From positions 1 to 15,651 of the forward strand of contig CAYGZA010000143.1 in the NCBI GenBank assembly GCA_964354135.1: a DNA stretch of 15,651 nt. The letters run 5' to 3'. Shown piece after piece: positions 1-6,825 of this stretch (positions are counted from its first letter, which is position 1; each line of letters starts with the position of its first letter). This DNA is from CAYGZA01 sp964354135 (GTDB taxonomy: Bacteria; Planctomycetota; Planctomycetia; Pirellulales; Thermoguttaceae). The translations under genes were made by a program, and so were the position numbers. The notes below the pieces were generated by a model. The model saw only the letters and a list, made by a program, of their open reading frames with translations, was not told the origin of the DNA and did no database searches.

Positions 1-617
1 CGGACGAACTTGCTGGCACCGTCCATGGCCCCGAAGAAGTCGGCCTGCCGGGTGATCTCCTGCCGCCGCCTTTGGGCCTCGTGCTCGTCGATGATGCCGG
101 CGTTGAGATCGGCGTCAATGGCCATCTGCCGGCCGGGCATCCCGTCCAAGGCAAAGCGCGCGGCCACCTCGCTGATTCGCGTGGCGCCCTTGGTGATCAC
201 CACGAACTGGATCACGATGATGATCACAAAGATAATCAGCCCGACCACAATGCTGTCGCCGGCGACGAACTCCCCGAAGCTGCGGACCACCTCTCCGGCC
301 GCGAGCATCCCCGCGGCGCCGGCCCGGGTTAGGACCAATCGCGTCGTCGCCACGTTGAGCACGAGCCGGAAGAGCGTCGTCGCCAGGAGCAACGAAGGAA
401 AAATGCTGAATTCCAGCGGCGTCCGCACGTAGATCGTCGTCAGGAGCATAATCACGGCGAGCGTGATGTTCGACGACAAGAGGACGTCCATCAACGAAGG
501 CGGCAGCGGGACCAGGATCACCAGCACGCTGGCGATCAGCCCCACCGGCAAGATCAGGTCTTGGGCCCGCGCTAGGGCGAATCCGCCCGCCGTGCGCGGC
601 AAAGCCCCTGAAGCCAT
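1..617 (-). CDS. flhA: FlhA, flagellar type III export gate protein (5' part, runs off the left edge)
   Basis: Inner-membrane export-gate component that forms the nonameric FlhA ring handling flagellar substrates. Only the first 205 codons are present; the gene continues beyond base 1. Reading the minus strand from the ATG at 617 gives a protein starting MASGALPRTAG. It has hydrophobic segments at about residues 21-38, 45-63, 70-88 and 118-142. The FHIPEP-family signature lies at residues 150-170 (RFALDGMPGRQMAID), followed by the cytoplasmic loop segment with DADLNAGIIDEHEAQRRRQE. The start is supported by a strong GGAGGAG ribosome binding site 4-5 nt upstream. The gene is separated from the rest of the export genes by a sulfotransferase gene on the other strand, so it must have its own promoter or lie in a separate transcript. 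Family assignment is very secure. Confidence 0.97.
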   Translation of the reverse strand, partial: MASGALPRTAGGFALARAQDLILPVGLIASVLVILVPLPPSLMDVLLSSNITLAVIMLLTTIYVRTPLEFSIFPSLLLATTLFRLVLNVATTRLVLTRAGAAGMLAAGEVVRSFGEFVAGDSIVVGLIIFVIIIVIQFVVITKGATRISEVAARFALDGMPGRQMAIDADLNAGIIDEHEAQRRRQEITRQADFFGAMDGASKFV

Positions 618-966
618 CGGCTCCTCCGGACGCGTCTGCTGTTACCAAGGGGTGGTCGCGATTTCCGAGCCCGCGGGCCGGTGACCCTCCGCGAGGGTGA
701 CCGCCGCCGGGGTCCCGCAAGTCCCACAATGCGACGCCCCCAGGTTCCCTGATGAGTTGAGCGTTGCATCGAAGAGGGGCGAAAAGTACCGAAATGGCCC
801 AAGACTGTCCAGGTCGGTTTGCCCATGCCCCCCCTGCGATCCATAGAGACGATACCCATCATGCTGGGTTTCGCGAAGACAGCTTGCTTCTGTCCGCCGA
901 AAACTGATAGACTCACCCTTTGGGCGCTATGGGCCGCATGGATGTTGTCCACAGGCCACACAGGGC
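618..966. promoter_or_regulatory. Divergent intergenic region between flhA and the sulfotransferase gene
   Basis: This 349-nt gap lies between two divergently read genes, so it should hold promoters for both. I see no clear sigma-54 or sigma-28 motif. A weak sigma-70-like pair for the plus-strand gene is TTGCTT at 884-889 and TAGACT at 908-913 (18-nt spacer, with TGA just before the second box). It leaves a leader of about 55 nt. A hairpin lies at 680-702 and a small ACCCA/TGGGT inverted repeat at 854-869. No convincing small gene is present; the open frames here are arginine- and serine-rich and look like out-of-frame readings. Confidence 0.35.
680..702. repeat. Hairpin / direct repeat upstream of flhA
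   Basis: Ten-base arms (GGTGACCCTC and GAGGGTGACC) face each other across a 3-nt loop with one mismatched pair. On the minus strand the same bases also give two GGTCACC copies in direct orientation. It sits about 60-85 nt before the flhA start codon. It could be a leader hairpin, a binding site or a dispersed genomic repeat. There is no T-tract, so it does not look like an intrinsic terminator. Confidence 0.5.
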
Positions 967-2157
967 GTGCTTGATCCGATGGGTAATTCAGCGTCGGCGA
1001 CAGCTCCCGCGGGGAGCTTGACAACCTCATCAGGGGGATACAAGGACCGCCCGTGGATCCCCCGATTCTGGGATGGCATTAACATCACCGGCTGGTTCCG
1101 GCTTGCGGTGAAGAACCGCGTCAAGGTCGGTCTTCCACGCGTCGGGATGGCGATCCTCTTGTCGGTGCTCTCGTTGTTCAACTCCCTCCTTGGGGTGATC
1201 CAGTCGATCATCTGGGGGCGGAGAATCCGCCGGACGCCCATCGACAAGCACCCGATCTTCATCCTCGGCCACTGGCGGTCGGGAACGACCTTGCTGCACG
1301 AGCTCTTGGTGCTCGACCAGCGGCACACGTTCCCCAACACGTACGCCTGTTTCGCGCCAAACCACTACCTCCTGTCGCGGAAGGTGATTCCGCCGGTGGT
1401 GGGCTTCCTGATGCCGACGCGGCGGCCCATGGACAACATGGCCGCCGGCTGGGACCGCCCGCAAGAAGACGAGTTCGCCTTGTGCAACATGGGGGTCCCG
1501 TCGCCGTACCTGACGATGGCATTCCCCAACGAGCCGCCGCAGGACCAGGAATACCTGACGCTGGAGGACCTTCCGCCAAGGGCCCTGGCGCGTTGGAAGC
1601 GGGCGCTGGTCTGGTTCCTCAAGTGCGTGACGTTGGCCGACCCGAAGCGGATCGTGCTCAAGTCGCCGCCGCACACCTGCCGGATCAAGCCCCTGCTGGA
1701 GGTCTTCCCGAAGGCCCGCTTCGTCCACATCGTCCGCGACCCGTTTGTGATCTTCCCGTCGACGGTGAACCTCTGGAAGCGGCTCTACAAGGACCAGGGG
1801 TTGCAGGTGCCGCGGTACCGGGACCTGGAAGAGCGGGTCTTCCGGACCTTCGAGCGGATGTACGAGGTTTTCGAGCGGCAACGGTCGCTGATCCCGCCCG
1901 GACAGTTCTGCGAGGTCCGCTTTGAGGATCTGATCGCGGACCCGATCGGCCAGATGCACCGGGTTTACGACGAGTTGGAGCTGGGTCAGTTCGACCAGAC
2001 CCTGCCGGCGATCGAGCAGTATCTGGAGGGCCAGGCGGATTACAAGCCGAACCGCTACCAGATTTCGCCCGAGATCCGAGCCGAGATCGTCCACCGCTGG
2101 GGCGATTTCATGGTGCGTTACGGCTACGCGCCGGCGGCCGAGCAAGATGCCGCATGA
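967..2157 (+). CDS. Sulfotransferase family protein (Sulfotransfer_3-like), membrane-associated
   Basis: Predicted to transfer a sulfuryl group from PAPS to an unknown acceptor such as a glycan or lipid. The 5'-phosphosulfate-binding loop is at residues 98-113 (FILGHWRSGTTLLHEL). The 3'-phosphate-binding segment is at 251-270 (HIVRDPFVIFPST, with Arg257 and Ser265 as the usual contacts). LKSPPHT at 231-237 is also typical of the family. A hydrophobic stretch at about 61-83 may anchor the protein to the membrane. Length (396 aa) fits the family. The GTG at 967 gives the longest reading; the ATG at 979 is an alternative and neither has a good ribosome binding site. The gene runs opposite to the flagellar genes, ends 7 nt from the flhB stop, and has GC like its neighbours. 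A link to flagella is inferred only from position. Confidence 0.88.
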   Translation: MLDPMGNSASATAPAGSLTTSSGGYKDRPWIPRFWDGINITGWFRLAVKNRVKVGLPRVGMAILLSVLSLFNSLLGVIQSIIWGRRIRRTPIDKHPIFILGHWRSGTTLLHELLVLDQRHTFPNTYACFAPNHYLLSRKVIPPVVGFLMPTRRPMDNMAAGWDRPQEDEFALCNMGVPSPYLTMAFPNEPPQDQEYLTLEDLPPRALARWKRALVWFLKCVTLADPKRIVLKSPPHTCRIKPLLEVFPKARFVHIVRDPFVIFPSTVNLWKRLYKDQGLQVPRYRDLEERVFRTFERMYEVFERQRSLIPPGQFCEVRFEDLIADPIGQMHRVYDELELGQFDQTLPAIEQYLEGQADYKPNRYQISPEIRAEIVHRWGDFMVRYGYAPAAEQDAA

Positions 2158-2164
2158 CGGGCCA

Positions 2165-3241
2165 TCAGGCCGCGGGCGTCAGCTTCTTGCCCTTGAGGTG
2201 GTACACGTAGGCCAGCACCTCGGCGACCGCCGCGTACTTTTCGTGCGGGATCGGGTGGTTGACTTCCACCTCGCGGAACAGGGCTTGCGCCAGGGGCTTT
2301 TTCTCCACGATGGGAATGCCGTGCTCCAGGGCCAACTCGCGGATCCGCTGGGCGAGGATCCCCGCCCCCTTGGCCACGACGATCGGCGCCGCCATCGTCG
2401 CCGGCTCGTACTGGATCGCCACGGCCAGCTCCGTGGGGTTGGTGATCACCACGTCGGCCTTGGGGACCGCTTGCGACAGCCGGTTGAGCGCCAGTTGCCG
2501 CTGGACGGCCCGCCGCCGGGCGACGATCTGCGGATCGCCCTCCAAGTGCCGCATCTCCTCGCGGACCTCTTGGGGCGTCATCTTGAGATCCTGTTCGTGC
2601 CGCCAGAATTGGAAGCCGTAGTCCAGAATGGCCAGCACGAGCAGGGCCAGCCCGATCTTCAGGGCCGTCCACAAGAGCGTCTGAATGACGTACCCGGCAA
2701 TCTCGGGGACTTCTCGGGCGGTGAGGCCGAGGACCGTTGCCAGCTCGTTGTAGAAGCAAGCCCCGGCCACGGCCGCGATCACCGCGAGCTTGAACAGTCC
2801 GAATCCCAAGCGGACCACGTTGCGAAGCGAGAAGAGGCGACCCAGCGCCGCCAGAGGATCGATCCGGCTCAGGTCCATTGCCACCTGGCCCGGCAGGAAG
2901 AGGAACCCGCTTTGCGCCAGGTGAATGAAGATCCCCGCCGCCAGGAGCACGCCGAAGACCGGCCACAGGCACCCGGCCAGTTCCAGGAGGACGCCGTGGC
3001 AATGCGCCACCGCAAAACTGGAGTCGGCCGAGAGCCACGGCTGGCCGCCCCATTGCCGGGCCCCGTAACGGGCCACGAACTCCACCACCCCCTTGCCGGA
3101 GAACAGCAAGACCCCGATCCCCGCCAACAAGAGCACTGCGGAGCCCAGGTCTTGGCTCTTGGCGACGCTCCCCTCCTCGCGGGCCTTTTGCCTGCGATGC
3201 GGGGTCGGCTCTTGGGTCTTCTCGCCACTTTGGTCCGGCAT
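2165..3241 (-). CDS. flhB: FlhB, flagellar export gate/substrate-specificity switch protein
   Basis: Inner-membrane protein of the export gate. Its cytoplasmic domain switches export from hook to filament substrates together with FliK. The 358-aa product has the usual N-terminal segment (GEKTQEPTPHRRQKAREEG at 6-24) and four hydrophobic regions (about 33-58, 84-118, 145-170 and 183-210). It also has the linker MTPQEVREEMRHLEGDP at 221-237 and the C-terminal domain ending in EKYAAVAEVLAYVYHLKGKK. The autocleavage site reads N268-P269-T270-E271, not the usual NPTH, confirmed on the DNA (AAC CCC ACG GAG). The start ATG follows the fliR stop by 22 nt, in a leader made partly of heptamer repeats with no strong Shine-Dalgarno. 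It is the last gene of the fliL-to-flhB run before the sulfotransferase. Confidence 0.97.
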   Translation of the reverse strand: MPDQSGEKTQEPTPHRRQKAREEGSVAKSQDLGSAVLLLAGIGVLLFSGKGVVEFVARYGARQWGGQPWLSADSSFAVAHCHGVLLELAGCLWPVFGVLLAAGIFIHLAQSGFLFLPGQVAMDLSRIDPLAALGRLFSLRNVVRLGFGLFKLAVIAAVAGACFYNELATVLGLTAREVPEIAGYVIQTLLWTALKIGLALLVLAILDYGFQFWRHEQDLKMTPQEVREEMRHLEGDPQIVARRRAVQRQLALNRLSQAVPKADVVITNPTELAVAIQYEPATMAAPIVVAKGAGILAQRIRELALEHGIPIVEKKPLAQALFREVEVNHPIPHEKYAAVAEVLAYVYHLKGKKLTPAA

Positions 3242-3253
3242 GGCTCAGCGGAC

Positions 3254-3288
3254 TGCCTACTGCCTACTGCCTACCGCCTACTACCTGC
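3254..3288. repeat. Tandem heptanucleotide repeat (TGCCTAC) across the fliR stop and flhB leader
   Basis: On the plus strand, TGCCTAC occurs at 3254-3260, 3261-3267 and 3268-3274. CGCCTAC follows at 3275-3281, then a degenerate TACCTGC to 3288. On the coding strand the unit reads GTAGGCA. The fliR stop codon TAG (3266-3264) lies inside the second unit, and the repeat encodes the last residues of FliR. Confidence 0.9.
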
Positions 3289-4046
3289 AATACCGCGCCG
3301 AGCGTCCCCTCGATCTGGTCTTCGAACGCCCAGAGGGCGGCCCCCAGCGACAACATGAGCGCGGCAAACGTCAACATGGTGTTCAGACCGAAACCGACGA
3401 CCAGAATGTTGAGCTGCGGCAGCGTCCGGCCGATCAGACCCAGCACCAGGTGGGCCAAGAGCAAGGCGGTCACCAGCGGGGCGGCGGCGCGGATTCCCAG
3501 GGCGAAACTCTGCGTGATCAGGACCACCAGCGTCTCGGAGAGAGAGATGGGCACCGCGGCACTGCCCGGCGGAATGGCCTGGAACGTGTCCAAGAGCCCG
3601 CCCATCACCATGCGGTGCCCGCCGATCAGAACAAAGATCGCCAGCGCCAGCAGGGACAAGAGACGCGAGAAGATCGAGACGTCGCTCCCCTGGGTCGGGT
3701 CGAAGATCTCGGCGATCAGGAGTCCGCTCACCTGGCCGATCATCTGCCCGGCCAGCTCGATTCCCGACAGCAGGATCACGACGCCCAGCCCCAAGCTCAG
3801 CCCGATCAACAGCTCGCTGCCCACCAGCACCATGTATTGGATCATCGAGCCGGGATAGGGCACCGACCTGGCCCACTGACTGGGGACCACGAGAATCGCG
3901 ATCGCCATCGCCAGCAGGGCCCGCACGTGGGTCGGCACGTCCGTCGTGCCGTAGATGGGGGTTGTCATCACCACGCCGCTCACCCGGGTGACCACCAGGG
4001 TGAAGAGGATGAACTTCGCGGGATCGAGCTGCTGGAGCCAATCCAT
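3264..4046 (-). CDS. fliR: FliR, flagellar export gate protein
   Basis: Polytopic inner-membrane protein that forms the export gate core with FliP and FliQ. The 260-aa product has about six hydrophobic segments and the conserved late motif IGRTLPQLNILVVGF, which is close to the canonical family sequence. Length is typical. The ATG at 4046 (MDWLQQLDP) follows the fliQ stop by 5 nt, indicating tight co-translation; upstream in-frame codons read through fliQ and are not real. The last residues, VVGGRQ, are encoded by a tandem heptamer repeat that also supplies the TAG stop, so the C-terminal tail looks repeat-derived. Identification is secure from sequence and from the P-Q-R-FlhB order. Confidence 0.96.
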   Translation of the reverse strand: MDWLQQLDPAKFILFTLVVTRVSGVVMTTPIYGTTDVPTHVRALLAMAIAILVVPSQWARSVPYPGSMIQYMVLVGSELLIGLSLGLGVVILLSGIELAGQMIGQVSGLLIAEIFDPTQGSDVSIFSRLLSLLALAIFVLIGGHRMVMGGLLDTFQAIPPGSAAVPISLSETLVVLITQSFALGIRAAAPLVTALLLAHLVLGLIGRTLPQLNILVVGFGLNTMLTFAALMLSLGAALWAFEDQIEGTLGAVLQVVGGRQ

Positions 4047-4051
4047 GGCGG

Positions 4052-4318
4052 TCAGAGTTTGCCTGGGATCGAGGTGATCAATTCGCTGGAGTACTCGACC
4101 ATTCGCGAGATCACCCACGGGAGCGTCAGCGCAAAGGCCACGACCATCGCCACGATCTTGGGGACAAACGCCACGGTCTGCTCCTGGACCTGAGTGAGGG
4201 CTTGGAGCAGCCCGACGACCAGGCCGACGATCATCCCGGTCAGCAGGACCGGCGCGCCGACGAGGAGGCCGATCCAGATCGCTTGCCGTCCGAGGTCGAT
4301 CACATCCTGTGGTTCCAT
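4052..4318 (-). CDS. fliQ: FliQ, flagellar export gate protein
   Basis: Small inner-membrane export-gate subunit of 88 aa, the usual length. It starts MEPQDVIDLGRQAIWIGLLV. Two hydrophobic helices span about residues 14-38 and 52-72, joined by the family's polar hairpin ALTQVQEQTVAFVPK. The start at 4318 was chosen because it gives the family length and N-terminus. A longer frame reads back through the fliP end and is not credible. No clear Shine-Dalgarno precedes it, and the 26-nt gap after fliP suggests translational coupling. It sits between fliP and fliR as in most flagellar clusters. Confidence 0.95.
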   Translation of the reverse strand: MEPQDVIDLGRQAIWIGLLVGAPVLLTGMIVGLVVGLLQALTQVQEQTVAFVPKIVAMVVAFALTLPWVISRMVEYSSELITSIPGKL

Positions 4319-4344
4319 AGCGCGGGCCCGGTCGGCCGGCCTTT

Positions 4345-5316
4345 CTACACAAGGACCTGAAAACTCTCCATGAGCATCCCCACCACGAGGTGCCACCCGT
4401 CCAGGAGAACGAAGAGCATCAGTTTGAAGGGGAGCGAAATCAAGACGGGCGGGACCATCAGCATTCCCATCGACACCAGGACGCTGGCGATCACCAGGTC
4501 GATGATCAGGAACGGGAGATATATCTTGAACCCGATGAGGAACGACGTCTTCAGCTCGCTGAGCATGTACGCCGGCAGCAGGGCCACCAGCGGCACGTCC
4601 TCATAGCTCTTCGGGGCCGGCCGATCGGGAAGGTAGCGGAGGAAGAGCCAGATGTCGTCGCTGTTGCCGGTCCGCTCGATCTGCACGCTCATGAACTGAC
4701 GGATTGGGGTAATCCCTTCATTCCATGCCTCTTGGAGCCCGATCTTCTGGCTCGTGTACGGCGCGATGGCGCGGTCGTAGACCTGCTTCCAGACCGGACT
4801 CATGACGAGGAGGGTCAGGAAGAGCGCCAGCGACGTGATCACCTGGCTGGGCGGCGACTGCTGCGTCCCGATCGCCTGGCGCAAGAGCCCCAGCACGACG
4901 ACGATCCGCACGAAGCACGTCGTCATCAAGAGCACCGCCGGGGCCAGGCTGAGCACCGTCAGCAAGAGCAGGATCTGGATCGTCGAGCCGAGCCCGGCGG
5001 GGCTCGTCCACGCCTTCGGCCCGGCCGCCAGACCTTCGGGCAACTGAAGGGACAACGGTTGATTGGCCGGGCTGCCGGAAGGGCCCGACAGCGTCGAGGA
5101 ACTCTCCGCACCAGAGGGGCCGCGCGTGGCACTCGATTCACTCGCGGCCTTCTGTGCGTCGACATCGGGGCCGGCGTCGGCCCGTGCGGGCTGGGCGAAG
5201 CACAAACCGGCCGCCAACAACACCAGGAGCCAGAATCGAGGGCAAGGCCGCCCCGTTGGTGCTGCGGGCTTCCATCCCGCCGCCGGCGCGATCGCGGGGG
5301 CTCCGGGATCAGACAT
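4345..5316 (-). CDS. fliP: FliP, flagellar export gate protein
   Basis: Core pore-forming subunit of the flagellar export gate, made as a precursor with a signal peptide. The start ATG at 5316 (MSDPGAPA) has a GGAGG ribosome binding site 6 nt upstream and overlaps the end of fliO by 8 nt. The 323-aa product is longer than enterobacterial FliP because of its N-terminus. A signal-peptide-like segment at about 28-46 (FWLLVLLAAGLCFAQ then ARA) is followed by a Ser/Pro/Ala-rich periplasmic stretch to about residue 105. The conserved part begins at GSTIQILLLLTVLSLAP and includes MLSELKTSFLIGFKIYLPFL, the IDLV...SMGMLMVPP segment and the LPFKLMLFVLLDGWHL end. Identification is secure. Confidence 0.96.
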   Translation of the reverse strand: MSDPGAPAIAPAAGWKPAAPTGRPCPRFWLLVLLAAGLCFAQPARADAGPDVDAQKAASESSATRGPSGAESSSTLSGPSGSPANQPLSLQLPEGLAAGPKAWTSPAGLGSTIQILLLLTVLSLAPAVLLMTTCFVRIVVVLGLLRQAIGTQQSPPSQVITSLALFLTLLVMSPVWKQVYDRAIAPYTSQKIGLQEAWNEGITPIRQFMSVQIERTGNSDDIWLFLRYLPDRPAPKSYEDVPLVALLPAYMLSELKTSFLIGFKIYLPFLIIDLVIASVLVSMGMLMVPPVLISLPFKLMLFVLLDGWHLVVGMLMESFQVLV

Positions 5317-5992
5317 CGCTACCCTCCGATCTCCCCCCGGTGGCTGACGAAGCGGCAAGGCCGTGGGCATAGGCCCCCCCGCGGTCGCCGGCCGCAAAAC
5401 GGTGCTCCTTGGTGAACTGTTGGAAGACCTGCCGGAACACGGCGGTCGCGCTGCCGGGACGGACGCGCTGGCAGAGCGCGGCCAGGCGATCCACTTCTTC
5501 CGGGTCGGTGACTTCACTTAGGGTTTCCACCCCGGTGGGTGCGACGGAAAGGAGGACGAGTTTATTGCCCAGGCGAATCAGTTGGACCTGCTGCCGGCCG
5601 GAGAGCGGGGCCCGGCCGAGGACCTCTAGGACCTCTCCCGGCAACAGGGGACAGTTCCCCGGCGCAGTGCGGCGCATCACCCAGGCCGCGACGAGGAACA
5701 ACCCCAACACGACGGCCAGACTCGCTCCGACCGTCACGACCGAGGGTATCCCGGGCTTGGCAGGCGGAGAGGCATCCTCCTTGGCCCGATCGGCAGGGCG
5801 GCCCGGCGGCGAAAGCGGCATCGGATTGGCCCGGCCGGGCGCGGCAACGGGCGGCTTCTCCTGCACCGCGTCGCCCGGCGGCAAAGGCGGCGTGTCGGCA
5901 GTGCGGTCGTCGGCCGAGAGCGCTCCCGGCCATCCAAGACCGGCTAGCGCCAGGATCGACATCAAGACGACAATGCGTATTGGTTGCGGCAT
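5309..5992 (-). CDS. fliO: FliO-like flagellar biosynthesis protein
   Basis: Probable FliO, which helps assemble the FliP/FliR export-gate core. The family diverges strongly, so the call rests on architecture and position directly before fliP. The 227-aa product has a signal peptide at about 1-27 (ending GALSA), a proline-rich periplasmic linker to about 80, and one transmembrane helix at about 84-105. After it comes the family's small cytoplasmic beta domain (EVLEVLGRAPLSGRQQVQLI, then LGNKLVLLSV). The last 50 residues are poorly conserved in style. The ATG at 5992 has GAGGG just upstream and lies 31 nt after the fliN-like stop. A longer reading into the preceding gene lacks support. Its end overlaps fliP by 8 nt, implying coupled translation. 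Confidence 0.85.
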   Translation of the reverse strand: MPQPIRIVVLMSILALAGLGWPGALSADDRTADTPPLPPGDAVQEKPPVAAPGRANPMPLSPPGRPADRAKEDASPPAKPGIPSVVTVGASLAVVLGLFLVAAWVMRRTAPGNCPLLPGEVLEVLGRAPLSGRQQVQLIRLGNKLVLLSVAPTGVETLSEVTDPEEVDRLAALCQRVRPGSATAVFRQVFQQFTKEHRFAAGDRGGAYAHGLAASSATGGRSEGSDV

Positions 5993-6023
5993 CCATGCCC
6001 TCGCATTGGTTGGGAGCGCGGGC

Positions 6024-6794
6024 TCAGCCCGCCGGGACCGCCCCGCTGATGAGCTCGGCGACGCGGACGCAGAAGTTGTCGTTAAGCACCAGGACTTCTC
6101 CGCGGGCAATGAGGCGGCCATTGACGAAGATGTCCACCGGGTCGCCCGCCATCTTATCCAGAGGCACCACCGAGCCGCGGCGGAGCCTCAGCACGTCTTC
6201 GAGGTACATGTGGGTGCGGCCCAGCTCGATCCTCAGGTCCAGCTCCACGTCGCGGAGGAGGTCGAGCGTGGCGTTCTCGGTGGAAGCCGGGGCTCCGGAG
6301 AACTCCTCCAGACGAAAGGCCACGACCCCCGAGGGAGGTTCCTTCGCCTGCCCCGCGTCGATCGAGGCCAGCGCCCGTTCCGCTTGACTCAGGAGGAACT
6401 CCAAATCGTCCGAGGCCACGTCGCCCTTTTCCGCCGAGAGATTGGGAGGCTCTTGTTCCGTGGGCGAGGTCGCCGTTGTTGACGCCGGGGGCGCCTTGCC
6501 CGATTGCCCGAGAAGCTTGTCGAGATCGCCCTGTCCCAGGGGCTTCTCTGCCTCACCGGAAGGTGCGGGCCGTGGCGGAGCGGGGGCCGGCTTGGCGGCC
6601 GGCTTGACCCCCGCCGCTTGGGAATTCAACGATCCGGCGAGCATGGCCTCGATCTCGTCCGGGCCAACGGGTGTCGCTACCGGCTTGGCCTCGGAAGGAG
6701 CCTGCGGTTCTGCCTTTGCCTGACTACCGGCCTGCCCACCCAACAGGAGCCTCTCGATCTCTTCCTGGCTGATTAGGTCCTTCTCATCGGCCAT
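6024..6794 (-). CDS. fliN: FliN-type motor switch protein with FliM-like N-terminal motif
   Basis: C-ring protein expected to sit at the base of the switch and bind FliH and/or CheY-like signals. The C-terminal SpoA domain (about 176-250) matches FliN: VELDLRIELGRTHMYLEDVL, then GSVVPLDKMAGDPVDIFVNG and LIARGEVLVLNDNF. The N-terminus DLISQEEIERLL (6-17) resembles the CheY-binding tip normally found on FliM (and on FliY). Three looser copies follow: VGPDEIEAMLAGS at 43-55, LGQGDLDKLLGQS at 86-98 and DDLEFLLSQAERAL at 129-142, in an Ala/Pro-rich linker. At 256 aa it is about twice the size of enterobacterial FliN. It lacks a CheC-like phosphatase middle, so it is neither FliM nor classical FliY. 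It starts 27 nt after fliL; no fliM is in the window. Confidence 0.9.
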   Translation of the reverse strand: MADEKDLISQEEIERLLLGGQAGSQAKAEPQAPSEAKPVATPVGPDEIEAMLAGSLNSQAAGVKPAAKPAPAPPRPAPSGEAEKPLGQGDLDKLLGQSGKAPPASTTATSPTEQEPPNLSAEKGDVASDDLEFLLSQAERALASIDAGQAKEPPSGVVAFRLEEFSGAPASTENATLDLLRDVELDLRIELGRTHMYLEDVLRLRRGSVVPLDKMAGDPVDIFVNGRLIARGEVLVLNDNFCVRVAELISGAVPAG

Positions 6795-6818
6795 GGGAGT
6801 CCCTTATTCTTCCTGTTT

Positions 6819-6825
6819 TGCCTAC
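6819..6825. repeat. Single TGCCTAC heptamer spanning the fliL stop codon
   Basis: One unit of the heptamer found in tandem at 3254-3288 covers the fliL stop (TAG at 6824-6822) in the same register as at fliR: both genes end CAG TAG GCA. One 7-mer alone could be chance; the shared register makes it worth noting. Confidence 0.4.

Noticed and set aside
115..729. A 204-codon minus-strand frame over the flhA region
   Set aside because: It is out of frame with FlhA, whose conserved sequence and strong ribosome binding site at 617 are clear.
1030..2145. A 371-codon minus-strand frame opposite the sulfotransferase
   Set aside because: It is His/Arg/Leu-rich with no family features, while the plus strand carries both PAPS-binding motifs in order.
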